Of a stretch of DNA of 64,000 nt, positions 22,401 through 34,350 are shown piece after piece; positions within the stretch are counted from its first letter, which is position 1, and each line of letters begins with the position of its first letter. Source of the stretch: Gymnorhina tibicen (lineage: Eukaryota > Chordata > Aves > Passeriformes > Artamidae); contig VXAZ01002267.1 in assembly GCA_013399875.1 (NCBI GenBank), positions 1,729,053 to 1,793,052 of the forward strand, read 5' to 3'. A program made the translations under genes and the position numbers. The notes below the pieces were generated by a model, which worked only from the letters and a program-made list of their open reading frames with translations, did no database searches and was not told the DNA's origin.

Positions 22401-25395
22401 AAAACTAAGTAAGAAAAAGCCTTTTTTTTTTTACTAATGGATTAGTATAGATGTCTGTTGGAAGAACAGGGTGGAGAGGAAAAGAAGGGAGAATCCAGGT
22501 ATTTATATAATTTTCTTTAGGCATCCAGTTTAGATATCCAGCTTTTTGAATCATCTTCCTTGAGGTGTCTGTCTGTCTGTTCAATGGATTTATAGGGAAC
22601 TTTGATTCCTGTTTGTAACTAGTTGCCAAACAACTTCAGTATCTGTGTCAGCCAGTGTAAATATTCCCATACATGTTTAAAGTGGGTCCTGAACCAAATT
22701 CCTCAATTTTGATTCGATTTTTTTTTAATATTTAGACATAGAAGTCAGAACTTAAGTCTGCCTCCATACCAAATTTAAAAAGTTAATGAGATTATAGCCA
22801 AGCAACCATACAAAGGCCTGAAAATACACTTTGTAGCAGAAATTACTTTGTTCTGGGTTAGTTTTTGAATAGAACTGCAACAGGAACTCTCTTGTACTGG
22901 CAGCACACCCCCATCTATCCATCCTCAATGTTTTGCGTTCTGTGCACGGCTCTTCCACAGCCAAAACCTGATTTACACAGTCTGGTGTACCAAAATCCAT
23001 ATTCATGTTACAACCAAAACACACAATTTAATTCGTGGACATTTTATGAACTATGGAGCCAAATTAAAAGAGCTACCAAAAACCCAAGCCTGATTTCCTG
23101 CCTTTTCTGTCTCTGTATTTCTACTGCACCATGTTAATAATAATTTTCCCACTGGATTTCCTCCTGTCTAAGGAAGGGACTGACCTCCTACTGATCAGCT
23201 CTTTAGACATAATTTATTTAAATGGACAACATGAAATTGGAATGGAGGCACAGGCTATGTCTGAATGTCCTCACACACTGAAATTAACACAGATGGGGAA
23301 AATTTTGATGTGCTGAGCACTCCAAAACCATGCTCCCATTACACTGGAGGGGAAGATCTGGAAGGCTACATGAAAAGCCATGGCTTGGTGAGGTGGGAAA
23401 TAGGCACCACAAGCAGCCTGTAAATACACAGTTTAGAATTAGTGAAAAACTGGCTAAAACCTGGGAAAAACAACTGTTTAGAGCCAGAAAGAAGAAACCA
23501 CCCCATGCCATCAAAATGCTCATGGAGAGGAGACTTTGAGGTTAACAATAAGGAAGTGGATTCCAAGCGTTCTTCTTCTGCCCTTCAGATAAAGTTTTTG
23601 CTGTCTTAAAAATACATTGCAAAACAGGGCTCCTCCACCACAGTGACAGAGCTACATTGCTTTGGCACAAGCCAGACAAGCACAGGGATAATGTCACAAA
23701 AAAATACTTCACTTGAGTTATCCCCAACTCCAAACTTCTGGGAATTGATTGACGCTTTATACTGCTACAGAAAAAATAGCCCAAGCACACAGACATATAC
23801 CTCTTACCATTCCAAGTACCATGAAAACCCAATTTTATGGTTTTATGTGTAGCTACAGTATTTTTCCCATCTCCCACGCTGGATGCAGCTCCAGCCTGGC
23901 TGATATGGAGAACAGCCACACACCAGAGCCATTGGAGGGAAATCTGTGGCAGCCCACTGCTATAGCAACTGCCAATATCATAGAACATCAACAAAGCTGA
24001 TTCATCTATTATAACTTGGATTTTGCTTGTTTGAGCTAAAGGCTCTGACCAGATGACTGGCCAAATGAAAAACAGGTAATTTTGTTGGTTTTTTTTTCAT
24101 TAAAACCCCTAAGAAAACACCAATTATTGTGCTCTTTAAGGTCAGGTGAGAGGAAAGGAATTAAGTCCATGCAGAGAACCCAGGTGAGGAAGGGAAGGCA
24201 CAGGAGCTGACCCAGCAACATCACAGCAGCATTTCCAAACGGAAACTGGTTTCTCCTGTGAAAAGCCTTTGCTATAGCAATGTTTGGCAAAACTCACAAT
24301 TTCCTGGAAAAAGCCAATATAATTTCCTCCTGCTTCCCCTCCTCTCGCCCCACATGTTTTTCAACATTTTAGGTTGCTGCTGCAAGTGGTACCAACAAGC
24401 ACAGCTTCAGAGAGAAGGCAGGAAAGCACTGAAGCAGCTAAAGCTCTCAGTAACAACTCTGGAGGCAAAAATACCCTGGGATATATATTTTATTTCATTT
24501 TCTTCCTCTTCTGGGGTATGGAGAAAGGATAAAACAGCAAGGACCTTTTCTAGCTTTCAATAAACCTCACATAATGGTAACAGTTTAGCATTTAGTTTCC
24601 TTAGGAGTGATGAGAAAAAACTCATAAGTGGTCTTTGCTATCTCTGCATTTTAAAGCTGGTCAGAAAATGGTTTTATGCAAAAACTCTCCCCTAGAAGGG
24701 AAAAAAAAAGTTTTCTGGTCTACCACAAAAAGGCGGTTTCTACGGAAAGCAAAAGCTGTTTCAAGGAAAGTATTAGTGCAATTGAGAACCTAATTTTCTG
24801 ATCAAGAACAGAATTTTTTAACCAGCTGTTACAGTTAAAACTGCTCAGAATTGATCATTGTTTACTGCTTCCTGCATTATCAAATCCAACATCTGATGCC
24901 CCAAGACTGAGGCTTTCAGGGCAAAAACTGCCCCTTTGTGTGCACAAAGCACCCAGCAAACACTGCTGGAGCATTAAGTTAGGGAACTAATGAAGTTATG
25001 GAAATACGGAGATAATGAGCTCTTTCAAGTGCTATTTTAATTTTTTCTGCCATACAAAACATCTATTTATGTTCTAAAACTCTACCACTTATAACTCTAC
25101 ACAAAAATATTAAACTGTTAACATTTTGTCTATAATAGAAGTCAGCTGCCTGTAATGAAAAATACAAAGAACGGTCACATTTGTAGTAACAGTCCTTAAA
25201 TCCTCACTGAAAGCTTCACCCTCTGAAGAAACACCTTCTGAAATGCCAGTACAGAATATTGGTTTCTATTTTACTGACATGCCACGAAAAATACCCACGC
25301 AGTGTAATCCGATGCGTTATCATCTCAGAAGCTAAATGTGGTGTCAAATTTACCGAGCCAATTTCCATCTGCAGGAAACCAGAACTTTATTGCTA
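22401..25395. other. Unannotated non-coding stretch
   Basis: Contains a T10 run at about 22421-22430, a short TGTC repeat at 22566-22580 and an AT-rich middle. A 150-codon minus frame at 23542-23994 overlaps plus frames and has no recognisable domain. No named transposon, RNA gene or exon-like segment stood out. Confidence 0.5.
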
Positions 25396-25397
25396 TT

Positions 25398-25432
25398 TTT
25401 TATTATTATTATTATTATTAATATTATTATTA
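25398..25432. repeat. (TTA)n microsatellite
   Basis: About ten near-perfect TTA/TAT triplets with a single interruption (TTAATATTATTA). It is a simple repeat, likely length-polymorphic, with no coding meaning. The leucine-rich end of the plus frame at 25259-25456 comes from it. Confidence 0.9.
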
Positions 25433-26313
25433 CTTCATTTTGGTGCAAGTTTCTAGCTGTGTGGTGTATTTAAGGTCTCTCCATAGAGGTCAACAGCAAA
25501 TGCTTTGGAAAGGAGTCAATGGCAGAGAGGTGGCGGCATTTTGGTAGCTTCAATTCCCAGGATAAGCCAAGAGAAATGGCTTAAACCCAATGGGGCACTG
25601 ATTTCTTTGCTGAAACACCTTTGCTTCTCTCTTCCCACACCTCCTCTGAGACACATGGCTCCATTTGGCTACCACTGCTGTTGTCTGGGCAATCCAAGGG
25701 ATATGCCACCACGGAGAGAAAGATAATTTCATTAGTGGCAGCATTAACTTTACACCTGGATCTTCACACGTGGATGAATGAGGTGCATCAATTTACTGTC
25801 CAACCTCTTCTCCCCCTGGCAAAGCTTCCCTGTGCCTTTGAAGGGAGCAGAGCAGAGGACCCCGTGTCCACACTTAGGTCACTCCTTCAAAAAAAGCTTC
25901 TTCTGTAAAATAAACAGTTATCAAATGCAACTCCAACACATCTCAAGCTGAGAAAATAATTAGTTCATGCTACAATTGCTACAAAAATGAAGAGGGAATA
26001 AATGACCGAACACAGCTCTGCACATGCACTGCTCCAACAACTGCAATCATGAAAAATATTCCTCACACTCCTTAGTCCAGCATTAACCAGCAGCAGAAGA
26101 GGTAAAATGACAAATATTTCAAGAAAATATATACACTGAGGAAATAGGCTTCACTTACAGTGCTGAGGTGTTCTTATATGAATTTGATGATGTCTCTTTT
26201 TATTTGGAGTACAGAACTCTGGTCCCACTGCCAGAGGATCATTTAAATGTCAAATGGAAACAAAACAGTCATGAGATTGTCTCATCTTGGTAACACAGGG
26301 ATGTTACATGTGG

Positions 26314-26339
26314 TTATATATATATGTGTGTGTGTGTAT
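26314..26339. repeat. (TA)n(TG)n compound microsatellite
   Basis: A run of about five TA units passes directly into about six TG units and ends in TATT. Alternating purine-pyrimidine DNA like this is typical of a polymorphic dinucleotide repeat. It is too short to say more. Confidence 0.85.
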
Positions 26340-29300
26340 TTCTGTGTGCACATGTTTTATTTCACCACAGAAAACTGGTTACACCGTCAGCCCATCAGAG
26401 GAAAAATCCAGTTCAAGTCACTCAAACTCCACATTTGGTATCTCAGCTCCCCTGCAAACACAGCAGGGCAAAGTGAGGCCTCGGTGCTGCCTGCAGCCCT
26501 GGGCACTGCTCTGCTGTTGTTTTTTAGGAAAGTAAAACAACTGGAAAGTTGTTAATTCTCTTACAATTCATTTTTAAACACCCATGAGGCCAAAGGCCTC
26601 TAAACACTAATGCAAAATGCAAAACATATCAAAGCAAAACCAAGGGGAGTTTGACTGAGACTCTTCTGCAGACTTTTACATCAAGGAAACATCCAAGGAG
26701 CAGTTTAGTCCTTGAGGTGAGACGCCTGTGACACCACATCAGGGTGGTGTTAGCAGCTCGGGATCAGAGACTCCTTGGAGACTTAGCTGGAAAGTGAGAT
26801 ACAGAGTGGAATCCTGACTGCAGATCTGAACAGTGGAGCTGTGGCAGAGCAGGGAGCAGCTCCCACCTGCACAGCTCCATTTCACCCAGCTGAGGAGGGA
26901 ACACGGTGCTGCATTATGTGGATCAGCTTTCTGGAGCTAAAAGGCCAAATCTTGACCCAAAACACAATTATCAAAGAGTAGGCGAATGAAGAATGCTGTG
27001 TATGGGTAAGGGGGAGGTGCAGGACTTGGTGTATTTGGGCAAACTCGTGGACCCAAGGAATGGTGCTGATGAGCTCTCTGCTCTCTGAAGCAGCCTGGTG
27101 TTGCTTTCAGGCTCAGAGCAGGGGCACAACACAAAGGTGGAAAGGACCAAAAGGGGGAGAGGAGCCTTGAAGTCAGAGGAAATGAGCAAAAAATGAGAAA
27201 AAGCCAAAACACGTAGGAGTAAACGACGGAGTCACTGAAGTGGCTTCAGAGGAAGGTGATCACCACCTTCTCCCAGCAGCATCTTTAATATCCCCCCCGA
27301 TGCAATTTCACTAAAGCAAATTCTATTTAATTTCATTGTGCCTGACCAAGCAGTGCAATTCCTACTAGCTGGACACTTTCTAGCCTTCATCAGGCTTTTG
27401 CAATAGCACTCATTCCCTCGAATTTATCAGTGCATTTATCACAGCGGTTCCAAAAGCGCCAGCTCCATGAGGCAGAACCTGGTGCTCAATACTTTATTTG
27501 TATTCAGCAGATCGACCTTTGCATTCTGTCCTGGTACGCTGATAATTTCCCCTGTTTCCAAGAGAACTCCTACTGCCCTGCCACACAATCACTCCCTCGT
27601 TTGACGAGCAGAGCACTTTCCTTCACATCAGCTTTGGCCCCTGCATATTTATACAGCATTTAGCAGCTCAACCAACTAAGTTTAACCCATAGATATTTGT
27701 TTTGCTACGAGAACAGCAAAACTCAGCTATTTGGTTTAACCCCAAATTTCACAATGGTAGTGATCCTTTTGAGAAAAAAAAAATAAATCCAAGTACAACA
27801 ATCAAAGATCAATTTCAGAATCTTTACACACAGGATGCACTTGAAAAAAAAGAATATGTATATATATCTTGCAGCAGTGTGATTTTTACTGCCAATCTAA
27901 AAGACATCACACACACAATAAAAATCCCAGAGAATCTTTTCCTTCCAATTGTTTTAGCACATAATCACTTACTAGTAAAGCAGCAGGAGATTAATGATGA
28001 AAGGAGATTATAAATTATATCAATGTACACAGAAATAGGTAAAAGTTCTACAAAAACACAGTTACTCAAGTTCTTCTCATGCATTATTCTTAAAATATAT
28101 CCATCATCATGTCAGCTCTTCCTTCGGAAGTCAACATTTCTTCAAGTTTGGGTTTACGCTTGCACTGCTGGATATTTTAACAGTAGAAAATGTGATCTAT
28201 GTGGCATAATTCATCTTTGGCTTGGACTGGATCCAGGTCAAAGAGCTCCATATTTTCAGCCCATTAGCCATGGGAATTACAAGTATTATGCAGTTGCTTT
28301 TAATTGGTAGTTCATGCTCAACCACTGCAAACCAGTCTATGATTGCAAAACTAGCTAAATTATATTCTCAATAAAACATCATCCAGCCTGCAAAGAAAAA
28401 AACCAAAACAACCCTGTCCCAAAGCAAATTACATCTCATATGCATAAGTAACATATAACTAGCTCCACACTCAACGATCATGGGAAAAATGTTGATGACC
28501 AGCCCCGACTGGCCAGCGGAGCAGAGCTCCAGCCCAATGCCACGTTCCACCCCAGCTCCCCTCTCAAAGGAAAGTCGTTCTCAATGCTCGAGTGGTCAAA
28601 CACAACATTAAGCAGCAAGCACTAAAAAGTTAATTGAATGTTTGCCAGGAGACGTATGTCCCATTTTTATACTGGATAATTAATTTCTTTGTTTTTATAA
28701 GAATTTTAAAGAGTGACCAACATGCACCCTGAGGGTAATGATCTTCATTCAAGGGAGACTTCTGACTTTTTGTGGCACAGGACTTATTTGTAACTGGAAA
28801 CGCTCCAAGAACGTTCTCCTGTAGGTGCTCACTTTTAACATTACACAAACTCTCGCATCTATTTTATCTTAAGCAACTGGTATCTTTGGACACCTCTCCT
28901 AAGAGATGATCATTTTAGTTCAAGGACCTCAAAAATAAATTTGTTCTTAACACTGTTTAGAAGCAAGGTGAGAGAGGCACAGGTGAAGCACCTTGGGACG
29001 GAGGCTCAGTGGAAGGGACTATCTCTACTTCTAGTCATGTATTTTCAAATTACAAGACCTATCCTTTCTCATCATGATAGTCTCTAAACCCTATTACACA
29101 CAGTAACAGGGCTTTGCTGTTGACAGTGTGAGCTACTCATTAAGATAAACTGCAGTTTTGGGGTTTAAAAATGTTTTTCTTAAGTTACTATCAACCCTGT
29201 CAGGATTAATCGCTTTACAGTATACTTAAACTGTCAAAACAGTTCCATATTTAGAGCCAGAAAGGATATATGGACTATTAGCATCTCACAACACAGGCCA

Positions 29301-30318
29301 AAGCTTCAACTTACCCACAGACTTCTGGTCTACTACTGTTTTGGAATAAAAATCCAGAATTATCTTTACCACAATTATGCTTTTGCTGTTTACAATGAAT
29401 GTTGCTGTAAGTTAAAATTTTAATCGTTCCCATGCTGTTGCCATCTGTGAGTAACTTTTATTGCCTCTGCAAACAAGGTCTTTAAACAGTCAGCCGCCTA
29501 TACTAAAGAAAATATTGACAAGTAAACAAGCAATATTGTGCCTCTCTCTTCAAACCCTCCTTGTGACGTGATGACTGCAGGAACTACTGCTGATTATAGC
29601 TGTCAGAAAATGTACTGGCTACGTATGTGGCATTTAAGTTCCTTGGGCCTTGTCATTAAACATGACCAACTATCAGAATGACCACAGAAACACCAAACTC
29701 CTGAACAAGTGAACTCTAAGATTTTTTAAAGCTTTCATCTATTTGTGAGGTTTTTGGACTGTGATTTTTGACTGTCATTCCAACTGCTGTGTCATCTAAA
29801 ATTATCTCAGTTAACATAAAGAGATGTTTCTTACCATCAGTAAAAACAGAACTAGGACAGGAGTCTGAAAGAGTGACAGGGCGATTACATGGTTTAGCTG
29901 CTCACCTGGGCTGGCTCCTGCAAGTCTGAGCACATTTCTACTCCAAAGGATCAACAAGTATTCACTCTGCACAGCCACCTCCAAGCTCCTCACTGCTATC
30001 ACTACTTTAAGATCTTAAAAGAAGTTTTCCACTGCCTAAATAACTGTATAAGAGCAAATTTTAAACTACCTGCATCATAAAAGACAACCTGGTGTAAAGG
30101 TGAAGCATCTTTTACTGCCAGCTGGACCTTCTTCTAACTCTCATCTGAATTGCTGGCAACAGTAGAGTGCCAGGAAAACAAATTCTGCCATCTACCTCCC
30201 TTCAGTCTGCTCACTCTGCAGGTTACCCGAGTGCTGGTTTGGGGTACAAACACTCACACTGTCAGGTCACCTTTCAATTTTACTCCTGGATTGCAGTTTT
30301 CCTGCTTGAATGAAACTC
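26340..30318. other. Unannotated non-coding stretch
   Basis: No gene is recognised. 26700-26760 has a small inverted repeat (ACACCAC and GTGGTGT at 26731-26750). 27770-27785 is A-rich. Frames at 26937-27212 minus and 27702-28013 plus show no domain. On the minus strand around 29811-30002 there are two good donor sites and one exon-like segment, described separately. 29360-29640 is repeat-free AT-rich sequence. Confidence 0.5.
29835..29864 (-). other. Candidate 30-base microexon on minus strand (unconfirmed)
   Basis: On the minus strand an acceptor reads CCTGTCACTCTTTCAG and ends at plus position 29865. The donor is CTGATG|GTAAGA at plus 29835/29834. The 30 bases between are in an open frame at phase 0 on both sides and encode TPVLVLFLLM, a hydrophobic peptide. 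Microexons of this size in vertebrates are often neuronal, but nothing here shows that. A second strong donor (CCCAG|GTGAGC) lies only about 40 bases upstream at 29906, too close for both to flank one intron, so at most one pairing is real. Confidence 0.15.
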
Positions 30319-30572
30319 AGAGAATCGTAAAGTAGCTTGGATTGGAAGGGACCTTAAAGATCATCCAGTTCCAGCCCTATTCCATGGGCAGGAACACCTT
30401 CCACCAGACCAGGTTGTTCAGAGCCCCATCCAACCTGGCCTTGGACACTTCCAGGGATGGGGCAGCCATAGATTCTCTGGACAACCTGTGCCAGGGCCTT
30501 GTCACTCTCACAGTGAAATATTTCTTCCTTGTATCTAATTACCCTCAACCTGGACACTGCAGCTCCAAGTAA
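30319..30572 (-). mobile_element. CR1 LINE 3' fragment, antisense, about 250 bases
   Basis: A long, well-preserved antisense CR1. On plus it reads AGAATCGTAAAGTAGCTTGG, ATTGGAAGGGACCTTAAAGA, CATCCAGTTCCAGCCCTATT, CCATGGGCAGGAACACCTTC, CCCCATCCAACCTGGCCTTG, GACACTTCCAGGGATGGGGC, AACCTGTGCCAGGGCCTTGT and CAGTGAAATATTTCTTCCTT. It is organised like the copy at 8241-8553. Frames across it (30342-30572 plus, 30354-30605 minus) are repeat-derived. Confidence 0.96.
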
Positions 30573-31244
30573 GCTCTGCTGGTGAGACTCAGGTGATGGG
30601 TACAAAGACTGGTGTGGATATTCCTATAAGGAAGACTTAGTTTTGTGTCCTCCTTTGCATCTGGAAATGCATGTATGCATTTTTGTATGCTGAGAGTTTA
30701 GGGCTCCTTCCCAGTCAGCAAACTCAGCTGAGGGGAACTTGTTTGTCCTCCAGGGAGAGCACTGGGGACACACTGGGGCATCACCAGCACATGGATTGCT
30801 GCCTGCAGCTCATGGACACGTCCACACATCCCAGCTGGAGTGAAGGCAGTGCTCAGCAGAGCAGCCCAGTCCAGGGCAAAAGCACCCTCAGATCAGACCT
30901 GCAGGTCTTCTGCAAGTGGATGGAACAGATTTCACTTCCAATCCAAGTAAGGCAAACTAGAAGGAAAATCTCTCTTCACACTACCAAAATGACAGAGAAG
31001 ATGTAAAGTGAGTGCTCTTTTTGCAGAGCGAGAAAAACCTGTACTCTGCCCTCTCCCAGATCTTTGTTGACATGATGACAAATAAAAGAGAAAACCTACT
31101 GTTTCTTGTGGAAGTAAAAATACGTTTAACAAGGTGTGCACACACAAATATTTAGGCGCAGACAATGCTGCGGTGATGATGAGGGGCTTCCCATGTCCCA
31201 CCAGCAGCCCACAACAATAATTCACTTTATTGTAACAGATCAAC
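30573..31244. other. Short gap between two CR1 copies
   Basis: Mildly GC-richer unique sequence at about 30700-30930 (several CAGC and CCAGC words), with frames at 30671-31006 plus and 30932-31243 minus that lack domains. No repeat is recognised apart from the flanking CR1 copies. Confidence 0.5.
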
Positions 31245-31540
31245 TGGAAAGGCTGGAGAAGCTCTTAGGAGCCGAGAGAACGGCATGAAGATGTGTCAGG
31301 GGAGATGTAGGTTGGATATTATGAAAAAGATTGTTCCCCCAAAGGGTGGTTGGGCACTGGAATGGGTTCCCCAGGGAAGTGGTCAGAGCACCAAGCCTGA
31401 CAGAGCTCAAGAAGCATTTGGACAATGCTCTCAGGCACAGGGTGGGCTTCCTGGGGCTGTCCTGTGCAGGGCCAGGAGCTAGACTCAATGATCCATGGAC
31501 TCCATGATCCCTTCCAACTCAGGATATTCTATGACTTTAA
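31245..31540 (+). mobile_element. CR1 LINE 3' fragment, sense, about 295 bases
   Basis: A sense CR1 of the CCAACTCAG subfamily. In order: CTGGAAAGGCTGGAGAAGCT, a GGGGAGATGTAGGTTGGATA block, GTTGGGCACTGGAATGGGTT, CCCCAGGGAAGTGGTCAGAG, GCTCAAGAAGCATTTGGACA, GGGGCTGTCCTGTGCAGGGC, AGGAGCTAGACTCAATGATC, and CCCTTCCAACTCAGGATATT CTATGACTTT. It carries a small local duplication near ATCCATGGACTCCATGATCC. It has no coding capacity. Frames at 31240-31488 minus and 31285-31482 plus come from it. Confidence 0.96.
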
Positions 31541-32641
31541 GCTACTGGGCTGGTGACATCTTCTGCCTGAGGTTGTAATAAGCTCAGGTTTATACATTCT
31601 CTTCTGTTCTAAAATAAAGCACACACATTTATTGATCAAATATGAATTAAATGCAAATGATTTCACAGCTGTAGCCTTTCCAGACCATGTACCACCACAC
31701 TACAACACTGCCATAGTCAAGTTAAAGCCAATATTCCACTCACACTGGCAATTTTCCACTAACAATAAACCCAAGTCTAGTAGATGCAACATTTCAAAAC
31801 GCATGTAAACTATTTAGATGAATTCTTTTTATTGACAATCCCAGGGGAATGGAGAGAAAATGATTTGTTTTACCCTCAGAGCTCAAAGCTCTCTTGGGAG
31901 GTAATTCAATTGAAATTTCACATTCAGTCTAGCCAGGCCGTGATAAACAGATGCTTAAATTAGCTGCATTACACCATAATCAAATATCTTAAGACGGGGG
32001 AAAAGTTTCCAATAAACAATGGGGGTGGAGGGAGCTTCCCAGTATTTTTAGAAGGAATGTTTTTCATACCTCTCTGAAGCTCCTGCAGCAGCCCCACTCC
32101 TACAGCCACAGAGGCATCTAACAATGCAAGGAATAAACACACAAACACAAACCTAAACACAACTGGCATTTCCCAGAGATCTCTGGCAGATTAGGCGACC
32201 TGCACCCCCAGCACTTCCTTCACCTACTACACTTAGAGATTTCTAGTTTGATGTCCTGCTACACAGCACTACCCCTTCTCCAAAAATGCTTTACAAAAAT
32301 GCTGCTCTTGTTTTCATTTAAACAAACTGTTGCATAAAACACCCTCACACAAGGGAGGCAGAAGAAGTAACCAGACCGGTGCTGCCGTTCAGCATTTGCT
32401 GCTCAGATCCAAACCCTCCCTACGGTCCAAACAACACCAGGTATCTCCATCCCCTGCTCCCAACACCTGAGCCATTTCCTCTCCCTTTCCTTCTTGATCC
32501 TTTCTCTACCTTACTAAGCAAAAAGGCAGCAAGAAGCAGAAAATCTGTGTTTTATTCCTGCTCCAACTGTTGGGAAGGAAAAACTTCTCCAAAAATAACT
32601 AAATGCTTTGTCCATACAGGAGGGATTGTGTTGTTATTCCT
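31541..32641. other. Unannotated non-coding stretch
   Basis: Unique sequence with no recognised gene or RNA. A small plus frame (32379-32762) begins in unique sequence and ends in the next CR1. It is not a gene. Confidence 0.5.
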
Positions 32642-32819
32642 GAGAAATCCCTGGAAGGGCACGAATGGTGGTGGGGTCACCCTCCCTGGAGGTGTTTATA
32701 GGAAAGACTGGACATGGCACTCAGTGCCAGGGTCAGTTCGACAAGGTGGTGATCGATCATAGGTTGGACTCGATGATCTCAGAGGTCTTTCCCAACCTAA
32801 TTCATTCTCTGATTCTGTA
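32642..32819 (+). mobile_element. CR1 LINE 3' fragment, sense (third type)
   Basis: A sense CR1 with text distinct from the others: GGTGGTGGGGTCACCCTCCC, TGGAGGTGTTTATAGGAAAG, ACTGGACATGGCACTCAGTG, CCAGGGTCAGTTCGACAAGG, TGGTGATCGATCATAGGTTG, GACTCGATGATCTCAGAGGT, and TTTCCCAACCTAATTCATTC followed by TCTGATTCTGTAA. The GGCACTCAGTGCC and GACAAGGTGGTGATCG blocks are diagnostic of one CR1 subfamily. It is well preserved, so it may be one of the younger copies here. Confidence 0.93.
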
Positions 32820-34258
32820 AATGGTCTGTTAGAATATCACAAATACAAATCATATATAGTTCTCCCAACCAAATTTCCTAATTGAAGAAACTAAGGGAAG
32901 TAAGAGAGGGAAAGAAAAAAAAAGCATATAAGGAGTTTTCTACATTTTCCCACTTTTTTTCTAAAAAGAGGTATTTTGCATTTCTCTCTAGACTTTCTGT
33001 GCAGGTCTGTAACACTGCATGAGTGATGCTGGCTGTCACTGCACTTCCCAGTTCTCATAGTTATCAATGTAATGTGCTTTTAGCACATCCAGAAGTTTCA
33101 AAAATCAAGACGAACAAAATAAGATATTCCAATAATCAAGATTTAATCCCCGAGGAGTTTTCAGTTATGGGGTTTGGTGCTCACTCAGTGTTGCTGCAGA
33201 CCCACAGCCACCCCGTGGCTCCAGAACAAACAAAATGACCTGAAACAGAGGGTCAGGCTTCCAAACACTGTGTGTTTTAGGGGTTGTTGGCTGGTTCCTT
33301 TTGAAGTTCACTGCCACTTTTCCTCATCAGTAAGTGCTCCTCAGCCTGCTCTGCCAGGGAAAGCATTTGCCTGCTGCAAGAGGTTCATACAGGCAATAAT
33401 TAGAGGGGAAAATAAGATTTAAAATTCCAAACATCCTGGACACCATACAAAGTAAGCTGATGAGAAAACTGCAGCCTGTTATACTGAAGGTTAAAATAAA
33501 TGTCACAAGGATTCCTCTAGCTTAAAAAACCAACCCCATGATACCTATTGCAGGTTCAGTCTGATTGAATCACCCTGTGCATTATCACAACTGTAAAATC
33601 CAAAGTGTAAATGGCTCCTTGGGTTTGTAATGCTCAAAACCCAAAGCTCCCATTTCACAAAATTCTGATTTTTTTATTGGTCTTGTTTTAATTAAAGTTT
33701 TTAGCAAACTCAAACAGCAATACTGGGAGGACATTTTTAAAAAGACAATTTGTCTGTTCTCCAGGTCAGATACCACCCAAGTTTTTCAAGTACCTTTTTG
33801 AACCAAGGATGTGTTCAGTAAATGGATGCTGTAAAAGAGCCATTCCTACAAAGACTAGCTTGTATTTTAAAGCAGTATGGAGCACCGCAATCTGAAAAAT
33901 GAGGCTAAGAGCTGGCAGTTACTTAGAGAAAGCTGATTTGAACACTAAGTGAGCACCAAAAATGTATTTGCTGGATCAAATAAAATGTGAGATGTTGCAT
34001 CAAGTTTTTTGGTCCGTGATAAAAACAGGCTACACATTAGACACTAGCAACTCCTGTTGTAAGATAAACCTGGCATGCCTAAACATCTCTCTCTTTTAAT
34101 GGCATTACTGCCATCATAACAGCTCAGGAAAAGTTGTCAGCGGTGTGAAATGGGAAGGTAAAAGCTCCTTCTGCCCGGGGAAGGCAAATCCAGTGGGTGA
34201 CGAGTATCCCTCTTCTCTTCCATGTCAAACGCACCAGGAAGGACCTGCTTGGAAAACT
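32820..34258. other. Unannotated non-coding stretch
   Basis: AT-rich unique sequence with poly(A) runs near 32913-32922. Small frames at 33023-33422 have no domain. Nothing else is recognised. Confidence 0.5.

Positions 34259-34306
<48 letters not shown>
34259..34306 (+). repeat. (CAG)16 uninterrupted trinucleotide repeat
   Basis: Sixteen perfect CAG triplets, followed to about 34350 by broken CAG-rich text (GGGCAGCAGCACAGGGAGCAGCAGCT). All three plus frames stay open across it, giving polyGln (34145-34360), polySer (34197-34433) and polyAla (34222-34404), and the minus strand gives polyLeu (34124-34330). That all frames are open is a property of the repeat, not proof of coding. The flanking residues match no protein I know. 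The most likely reading is a non-coding microsatellite, but a CAG tract this long and pure is uncommon in bird DNA. Confidence 0.97.
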
Positions 34307-34309
<3 letters not shown>

Positions 34310-34350
34310 GGGAGCTGCGGGCAGCAGCACAGGGAGCAGCAGCTCACAGG

